Assembly (NCBI RefSeq): GCF_000210295.1
Contig: NC_026744.1
Location: forward strand, 1,488,001-1,552,000
Direction of reading: 5' to 3'
Length of the DNA: 64,000 nucleotides
DNA from: Trypanosoma brucei gambiense DAL972
Lineage: Eukaryota > Euglenozoa > Kinetoplastea > Trypanosomatida > Trypanosomatidae
Shown here: one piece after another, positions 58,324 through 64,000 of the stretch
How the letters are laid out: each line of letters begins with the position of its first letter
How positions within the stretch are numbered: position 1 is the stretch's first letter
Program-made: the position numbers and the translations under genes
The notes under the pieces: generated by a model
Database searches by the model: none
Seen by the model: the letters and a program-made list of their open reading frames with translations, nothing else
What the model was told of the DNA's origin: nothing

Positions 58324-61300
58324 ATGATGGACAGTGATTTGCAGGGTCACCGTAACAGTGGACAACGATGCTCACCGTGGGTAAATTGTGATGCATTCCT
58401 GCAACCGGAGATCACTAAACCACTTAGGAACATTGTTGTCTGTGACCTCCCAGCACAATGTTACATTATTGGCACGAGTTCCAAAAAAAACATCGAGCAG
58501 AAAGAAGTGTTGTTGTTTAATAAAAGTGATGGTGGACCTCTTGTCTATAGCTATAGCAGATCATACACGGCGGACGAAGTGGACTCGCTTACCGCTTGTG
58601 CATCGAAAGAGGGGCGGCTGCTACATGTCAAAGCACTACTGGGATGCGTTCGCTTTACTAGTGGTTATTACCTACTTTTGGCAACTAGGCGGCAAACGGT
58701 AGCGCGTATAGGCTTTAATCGCATTTTCGAAGCTCTCGATATTGAACTTGTTTCATTGTGTCTTCCAAAAATGATAGCTTTAACGACCGTAGTGGCCACA
58801 AAGGCGGCGACGGTGTTGGGAGTAAAGGGGCCGGCGAGCTCGTCAATACAAAAAGCTCGTCTTCAAGAGGAGGAGTATTGTCGACAGTTTCTTTCATCAG
58901 CACATAAGCAAAACCTGTTTTACTCGCGCACATATGATTTGACAAACACGCTGCAGTCCAACATGACCATCCCCAGCCAGAGACGGCTTGTGCGGACAAA
59001 GTTTGTGTGGAATGAATTTCTTTTGGAACCGTTATTCACTCTACAGGAGACGGAATCTGTTCGGTGCGAGAGAGAATCTGCTCAAAATGGTGGCCAATCA
59101 TATGAGGCAGCACCGCTGTGCCCTAAGGATTTGCGGCGGTGGTTTGTCTACGTTGCACAAGGGTCTATTGTCCAGCGTGCCGTGTGGTGTGGGTCCCGAC
59201 CACTGCTCTTTACACTGATAGCTCGCACAAGTAAAAACTACGCTGGTGCCCGTTACTTTCGTCGCGGTGTGAATGGGAACGGCCACGTTGCAAACCATGT
59301 TGAGATCGAGCAAATTATCTCCGACGAATCAACGTTGCACGACTATGGGCGAAGAGGCAGTTTTACATCTTACGTCCAGGTACGTGGTTCGGTACCCCTT
59401 CACTGGTTTCAGCCACCTACACAACTCCCTAAACCACCTATTAAATTGGGCATGAGTAATTTTTATTGCGTCGACACCTGCAGACACTTCCAGGAACTTC
59501 TAGGGGACTATGGTGCACCAGTTATTGTTGTGAACTTGCTACGAAAGCGGGAGAAACACCTCCGTGAAGGTGCTCTTGGCAGTGAGTTTAAGAAAGCTGT
59601 GGAAACTTTAATTGGATACACGAAAAAGGATTTTTTAGGTGGGTGCGAAAGCTCATCAAACGTGTTGATCTACAGGGAATATGACATACGGGCCAGTGCA
59701 CAAGACGCCTGGAACAAGACAACATCGCTGGCGGAAGAGGTGTTCGCCAAGAACGGGTTTTTTGTATGTGGTACTGACGCGAGCACTGGTGTCGACACTG
59801 GTTGTTATGGTCGGTGTTGCATTCATAGTAATGGTTATGATGCAGAACGGAGTGTAAGACTACAACAGGGTGTAACTCGCAGCAACTGTCTTGACTGCGT
59901 TGATCGAACTAATTTAGCCCAGTATTTCTTTGGTTTGCATGCACTCGGGTATCAACTGCATGCTCTTGGTCTTCTCCATTCACCAATAGATCTCTCTCTT
60001 TCGCCCCAGGTACGCGAGCAGTTCCTGCACATGTACCTATTGATGGGAGATATTATTGCCTTGCATTATGGCGGGTCGGCACAGGTGGGGGCTGGTGTGC
60101 TAAACCGAGGAACGGGGTGGGACAAAATGATGGGTATCAAGCGGTTGTACAACAATATCCTCGGTGATCGCGAGAAACAGTTGTTCATGAACCTCTTTCT
60201 CGGTCGGTTTCAGCCATGTCCAAATCGGTGCTCCCCTTCCCAAAACCCAGTGATGCGCATCCCTGATGGTGAACAGCAGGGCACTGGGAGCGATGGAAAA
60301 GGCAATGAGTCCAACGAATCAACTAATTCCAGTAAACAGGTTGCTTGTTTAGCAGACCTGTCTGAGGGAGCATCTGACTACTACTTAGTGGTCAATGGTG
60401 GCCCATCGCTCCCCGATCCCACTGAACTAGTCGGATGGTGGAAGAAGCCATTACAATTCTTTAGTAGCTTCTTCCAGCCTCGCCAACGGTCCTTGCTGGA
60501 CGAGAACGCACCTTCCTCTCCTGTGTCCTTCGGTTTCGTACCGCACGAGGGCGGGAATGGTAAAGGATCTGCAGATGATGAGGAAGAGTACATTGTTCGA
60601 GAAATATGCATTGATGAACGTGCGGCAGCCATTGATCCATATACTAATAGGGGGTTGGTCGGCGCAGGTGCAGGTGAGTTGAAAGAGGAAGGTTCAGCTG
60701 TATTGTTGCAACGAACAACAGCGGCCACGACATCACTTAACCGGAAAACACGGACCCTTCTAACCGCTGCGCACACCGAACCGTCACCACAGATTTTATG
60801 GTTCGTGCAGGATTCCTTGTGCAATGAGCAGCACCAGGAAGCTGAATTTCCACAGAGCGACGTTGCGTCCAACAAACGTGACATCCCGACTGAAAAGATA
60901 CCTGATGATTTACTCTACTATGATCATCTCACATATCCTGATTACGTGTTAGGGAGTGAATTTAACAAGAACATTGAAACAGCAAGATGTATGTGCGATA
61001 ATTGCGTCCCCGAGGATGACCTCCAACGCATGCAGTTGGAGGTAATGCACAAATATGGTGATCCATGTGACTGGGGTGTGGAAACAGTTATAGACGCTCT
61101 GCTAGATGTGGAACCGGGTGTGAAGCGCGAAACCATAGATGCATTGCGACAGATGAATGTTCATGGACGTACGCTACTCAATATGAACACAAAATCTCTG
61201 GAAGAGAAGGTTTTGCTTCAACGCTTCATCAGGTTGGTGGACAAACTGTTTCGTTCAGCATCCAGCTCCCCTCCCCAGCATGTTAGGGACGACGAGATGA

Positions 61301-63006
61301 GTGAATTATGGTTGCTCCACCAACACAGTGATGCTTTAGAAAAGTCAAATATATTCGCTTCTTGCAAAATTGTATCTTGTCCGGACGCTACGCAACGGGT
61401 GCTGCAACCCTTCTTTCGTGATTTGTTGGCACCGGATATTATTGCGGCGACACTGAGAACATTAATATCGAAGATGGCCGATCCTGACTCCGGCGTCCCG
61501 CGCAGTGATCGAATTCGCTACCGTGAGGGAAGTGGCTGCCAATACGTTCCTCCTGTTGTAGTAGCACAGCAATGCTTTAGTTCTAATGAACTGCATGAAT
61601 GGTTGCTCACCGAATCACCGCGCTTGGGCCTCACATTACATGAGCATGTCGAGTCGCACGAAAGGGCACAAGCGTGTTGGCAATTTGTTCTCTGGTTAGT
61701 GCATGCAAAAATTGTCGTTCCAATATCTATTGAACTAGTCTCCGGTGTTTTAGTGCCCCCTGTTGTTACAAGGGCTGATGTGACATCATCTACAAGGCTG
61801 TTTACATTGAGTACAATACAGGAACTCCACGTGCTCAACGAAAGTGAGCGTCACCCGTGTGGTGACGTGGATGTGCTGAGGGTTAAAATAAACCCAATCA
61901 AATCAACCCCTTTGCTTCTCACCGGAGCTTCTGCTCTCGCATGTGCCGAAACTCTGGTTGCTGTGGCGTTGGATACATTGCTTTACATGCAGGATATGTC
62001 CTCACCTACTGTACCCCCAGATGTGTCCCACAACCCCACTGCTTGGAAGTTGTTGGAGACGGTATCCACTTCCAGTGCTCACCTTGCAGCGGTTAACATC
62101 AGAGGGCTTGAGCGCCGGGAGCTGTTCTGCTTCTGGGCGAACGTTTTCAACGCCTTGTACATTCATGCATGGATGTCAACACTAGGCAAACGGGCACAGG
62201 ATTTTACATGCTTCTACAATACAAATGGTTATAACGTTGGCGGTTGCTTCTTTTCGTTGAGTGACATCAAAGATGGCATATTAAGGGGAAACAAACCCGC
62301 CTACTACGCTGTTCTACCTCCGTTCAGCAAGTCTGACCCGCGATTGTTTATGGTTATCCCCCCAGATCCGAGTGACATTGAAGTGGAACTGCAAATGAAA
62401 TCCAGAAATTGTTTTGATGATAAGCATATCACCACCTCAAGTCGCCGTGATCTTCATACACGTATTTTGCTTGCTTTAATTGACGCCTACCTGGTGCCGG
62501 AGAATTTTGAAGACATGCCGTCGTACAACCCGCGAACGCTCCTCTTTGCAAGTTCCCCCACTGTTGCGTCACGCAGTGCAGAGGGAAGTAACAGCAGTTT
62601 CCTGGAGGATGACTTGGAAATTGACGAATCTTATCGATCGCGTACTACTGTGGGGTTGTGGCACGCGAATAGTATTCCTGTCGTTGCTGCGACCTGGCTA
62701 TCGTCATGGTTCAACCAGCGCCACACGAATAAAAGCTCCACTCTTGCCAATCCATGTGTTCCACTTACTTCAGAACACCTATTGCAGCAAATACATGCCG
62801 CGGAGAGTTTTGTGTTGCGCTCACTCAGTCGCGCTCCACAGCCCACTGTTCCACTTCATGGCGTGCATGTCCCTCGAGCTTTGCTGCCGCTGTTTGTCAA
62901 TATGGACAACGCTAGTATTGATGAGTTCATGCAATTACTGTCCGTTTCGCCACGGTCAGAAACATCACTTCGATGTGATATGTGGATTTCTAACCCACCT
63001 GCGTAA
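58324..63006 (+). CDS. SAC-domain phosphoinositide phosphatase fused to SAM-like, DEP and DUF547 domains
   Basis: 1560 residues from ATG 58324. Residues about 100-650 form a SAC phosphatase: LLGCVRFTSGYYLLLATRR, WNEFLLEPL, RYFRRGVNGNGHVANHVEIE, and the catalytic loop RSNCLDCVDRTNLAQ with CX5R (C522, R528). This family removes phosphates from phosphoinositides. An acidic and Ser-rich linker follows. Residues 916-976 (WGVETVIDALLDVEP to VDKLF) look SAM-like. About 1075-1140 (FSSNELHEWLLTES, ERAQACWQFVLWLV) is DEP-like, a module that binds membranes. About 1265-1390 (FWANVFNALYIHAWM, YNVGGCFFSLSDIKDGILRG, DPRLFMVIPP) is DUF547. DEP-DUF547 pairs are known from other proteins; the fusion to SAC is unusual. 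Likely acts on membranes. The DUF547 function is unknown. Confidence 0.88.
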   Translation: MMDSDLQGHRNSGQRCSPWVNCDAFLQPEITKPLRNIVVCDLPAQCYIIGTSSKKNIEQKEVLLFNKSDGGPLVYSYSRSYTADEVDSLTACASKEGRLLHVKALLGCVRFTSGYYLLLATRRQTVARIGFNRIFEALDIELVSLCLPKMIALTTVVATKAATVLGVKGPASSSIQKARLQEEEYCRQFLSSAHKQNLFYSRTYDLTNTLQSNMTIPSQRRLVRTKFVWNEFLLEPLFTLQETESVRCERESAQNGGQSYEAAPLCPKDLRRWFVYVAQGSIVQRAVWCGSRPLLFTLIARTSKNYAGARYFRRGVNGNGHVANHVEIEQIISDESTLHDYGRRGSFTSYVQVRGSVPLHWFQPPTQLPKPPIKLGMSNFYCVDTCRHFQELLGDYGAPVIVVNLLRKREKHLREGALGSEFKKAVETLIGYTKKDFLGGCESSSNVLIYREYDIRASAQDAWNKTTSLAEEVFAKNGFFVCGTDASTGVDTGCYGRCCIHSNGYDAERSVRLQQGVTRSNCLDCVDRTNLAQYFFGLHALGYQLHALGLLHSPIDLSLSPQVREQFLHMYLLMGDIIALHYGGSAQVGAGVLNRGTGWDKMMGIKRLYNNILGDREKQLFMNLFLGRFQPCPNRCSPSQNPVMRIPDGEQQGTGSDGKGNESNESTNSSKQVACLADLSEGASDYYLVVNGGPSLPDPTELVGWWKKPLQFFSSFFQPRQRSLLDENAPSSPVSFGFVPHEGGNGKGSADDEEEYIVREICIDERAAAIDPYTNRGLVGAGAGELKEEGSAVLLQRTTAATTSLNRKTRTLLTAAHTEPSPQILWFVQDSLCNEQHQEAEFPQSDVASNKRDIPTEKIPDDLLYYDHLTYPDYVLGSEFNKNIETARCMCDNCVPEDDLQRMQLEVMHKYGDPCDWGVETVIDALLDVEPGVKRETIDALRQMNVHGRTLLNMNTKSLEEKVLLQRFIRLVDKLFRSASSSPPQHVRDDEMSELWLLHQHSDALEKSNIFASCKIVSCPDATQRVLQPFFRDLLAPDIIAATLRTLISKMADPDSGVPRSDRIRYREGSGCQYVPPVVVAQQCFSSNELHEWLLTESPRLGLTLHEHVESHERAQACWQFVLWLVHAKIVVPISIELVSGVLVPPVVTRADVTSSTRLFTLSTIQELHVLNESERHPCGDVDVLRVKINPIKSTPLLLTGASALACAETLVAVALDTLLYMQDMSSPTVPPDVSHNPTAWKLLETVSTSSAHLAAVNIRGLERRELFCFWANVFNALYIHAWMSTLGKRAQDFTCFYNTNGYNVGGCFFSLSDIKDGILRGNKPAYYAVLPPFSKSDPRLFMVIPPDPSDIEVELQMKSRNCFDDKHITTSSRRDLHTRILLALIDAYLVPENFEDMPSYNPRTLLFASSPTVASRSAEGSNSSFLEDDLEIDESYRSRTTVGLWHANSIPVVAATWLSSWFNQRHTNKSSTLANPCVPLTSEHLLQQIHAAESFVLRSLSRAPQPTVPLHGVHVPRALLPLFVNMDNASIDEFMQLLSVSPRSETSLRCDMWISNPPA

Positions 63007-63437
63007 CTGGTGCAGTACATTCGTATGGAAATGAATGACTTCCGTGCTGCCTTGCTGTCAAGCGTGAAGAGGGAGAAAATGCCTTGCATTTCCCCATTGC
63101 ACGGGATTCCTCGGAACGAATGTGCACGAAACTGATGTGTAGAAATAGGAGGCACACCGTTACTTCTGTTCTCACTGCATTTTATTACCATGCATTCATT
63201 TATCTTTCAACTATTCTGCAAACTTTCTCCTGTATACTTTATTGATGTGCCTTTATTATTGTGGATTTTCTGCTATACGCTCTGTTCCCTCTCCCTTTAG
63301 CTTAATACATCCCTTTGTCAAATTTACCCACATTTTTTAAAAAAATTGCGTTGTTGTGCTTGTTTCTACATTTCGTGATGATGGAAAAAGTTGAAAGGGG
63401 TAAGTGAGGTGACGTACCCTTGATATAGAAAATCGGG
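63007..63437. other. Intergenic spacer with splice acceptor
   Basis: T/C-rich stretch 63235-63298 ends CTCTCCCTTTAG with AG at 63299-63300, the probable acceptor for the last gene. No gene seen. Confidence 0.5.
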
Positions 63438-64000
63438 ATGCTTCGCTGCACTGTTGTGGGACACCACAGGAGTGGCAAGGCCCGCGCATTTGTGTTTCGC
63501 GACCCATCACTTCGAATGATGCGGGCGGGAAGCGGTTATCAACAGCTGCGGCGCATGGGCATGCCGATGCAGGTAGGAATGGGGTGGCGGAAGGTTGACA
63601 GCTTCCACGCCAATACACAGTATCAACATGCTTGGCCCCTGCTTTCTCACGATGATTTGGGTAACAGCGACCAGTCAAATAATACAAAAAACATTATGTA
63701 CTCTATGTACATGCCAAAACGTAATAAGGGCACAGCTCCATGGTTTCGCGGGGCGGATACATACAGTGTGAAGTATTGTGAGCAAGGTCGTTATGAGTAC
63801 CAACGCTACCTAATGATTAACAGATTTCCAAGTGAGTACAAGAAACACTTTTTGTCGTTTCTTTCCAATATTCGTATGTCCTCGGGATCGGCAACGATTC
63901 CTCAGGAAGCTCTTCATTGGCTTCTGCGAATGATCGTAGATAACTTTAACCCGCAGCATGTGCACTATATAGCGGCTATGAAAACTCTTCAGAGTGCTGG
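63438..64000 (+). CDS. 5' part of a probable mitochondrial protein (runs off the window)
   Basis: An open frame from ATG 63438 continues to the last base, giving the first 187 residues. The N-terminus MLRCTVVGHHRSGKARAFVF is basic and rich in Arg/Ser/His, without acidic residues until residue 22, as in mitochondrial presequences. The rest (many Tyr, Met, Arg, for example YEYQRYLMINRFPSEYKK) is typical of kinetoplastid mitochondrial ribosomal or RNA-processing proteins, and the end (LHWLLRMIVDNFNPQHVHYI) may start a helical repeat. No family can be named. The ATG is 138 nt after a good acceptor. Confidence 0.75.
   Translation, partial: MLRCTVVGHHRSGKARAFVFRDPSLRMMRAGSGYQQLRRMGMPMQVGMGWRKVDSFHANTQYQHAWPLLSHDDLGNSDQSNNTKNIMYSMYMPKRNKGTAPWFRGADTYSVKYCEQGRYEYQRYLMINRFPSEYKKHFLSFLSNIRMSSGSATIPQEALHWLLRMIVDNFNPQHVHYIAAMKTLQSA

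Overview
This window looks like a piece of a kinetoplastid nuclear chromosome, most likely from an African trypanosome of the Trypanosoma brucei group. All 26 credible protein genes lie on the + strand, are intronless, and are separated by 0.2-2.1 kb of T/C-rich or purine-rich spacer with microsatellites. The spacers carry polypyrimidine-tract + AG signals, as expected for a polycistronic unit processed by spliced-leader trans-splicing and polyadenylation. Two further signs fit: an ATP synthase c subunit with a trypanosome-type leader, and a tandem pair of cytosolic-type and mitochondrial-type malic enzymes. From memory, a myo-inositol transporter and this malic enzyme pair sit on T. brucei chromosome 11; I could not verify that. 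There is no strand switch, rRNA, tRNA, VSG gene or recognisable retroposon. Start codons were chosen as the first ATG that fits the protein family and any visible splice acceptor, because many open frames run upstream of the true ATG.

Layout. 1-263: tail of an upstream gene. 1.4-8 kb: SMARCAL1/ZRANB3-like SNF2 translocase with an N-terminal GRF-like zinc finger, then a USP36-like deubiquitinase. 8.6-13.2 kb: ATP synthase subunit c, a mitochondrial carrier, a neckless kinesin-13. 14.9-24.1 kb: PPPDE (DeSI-like) peptidase, a large unassigned helical protein, and a protein kinase with DFS instead of DFG. 25-33.5 kb: myo-inositol/H+ symporter, aldo-keto reductase, a small mitochondrial membrane protein, and a TMEM245/AI-2E-like membrane protein split by a frameshift. 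34-43 kb: DUF523 (TudS-like) protein, small Tim chaperone, SRP54, a proline-directed-site-rich protein, and a HAD/coiled-coil protein. 43.9-52.8 kb: RAD54 and two malic enzymes that share identical DNA blocks. 54-64 kb: RG-rich protein, KIN17/GPKOW-like KOW protein, an ERI1-type exonuclease fused to a Tpt1 RNA 2'-phosphotransferase, a SAC phosphatase fused to SAM-like/DEP/DUF547 modules, and the start of a probable mitochondrial protein.

Neighbouring genes in trypanosome polycistrons are usually not functionally related, so I do not read the order as operon logic. Themes that recur are mitochondrial function (ATP synthase c, carrier, small Tim, mitochondrial malic enzyme, small membrane protein), genome maintenance (two SNF2 proteins) and RNA processing (exonuclease-Tpt1, KOW protein, possibly the HAD protein). 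The strongest candidates for undescribed biology are the exonuclease-Tpt1 fusion, the SAC-SAM-DEP-DUF547 fusion, the bacterial-type DUF523 protein and the gene-conversion mosaic between the malic enzymes.
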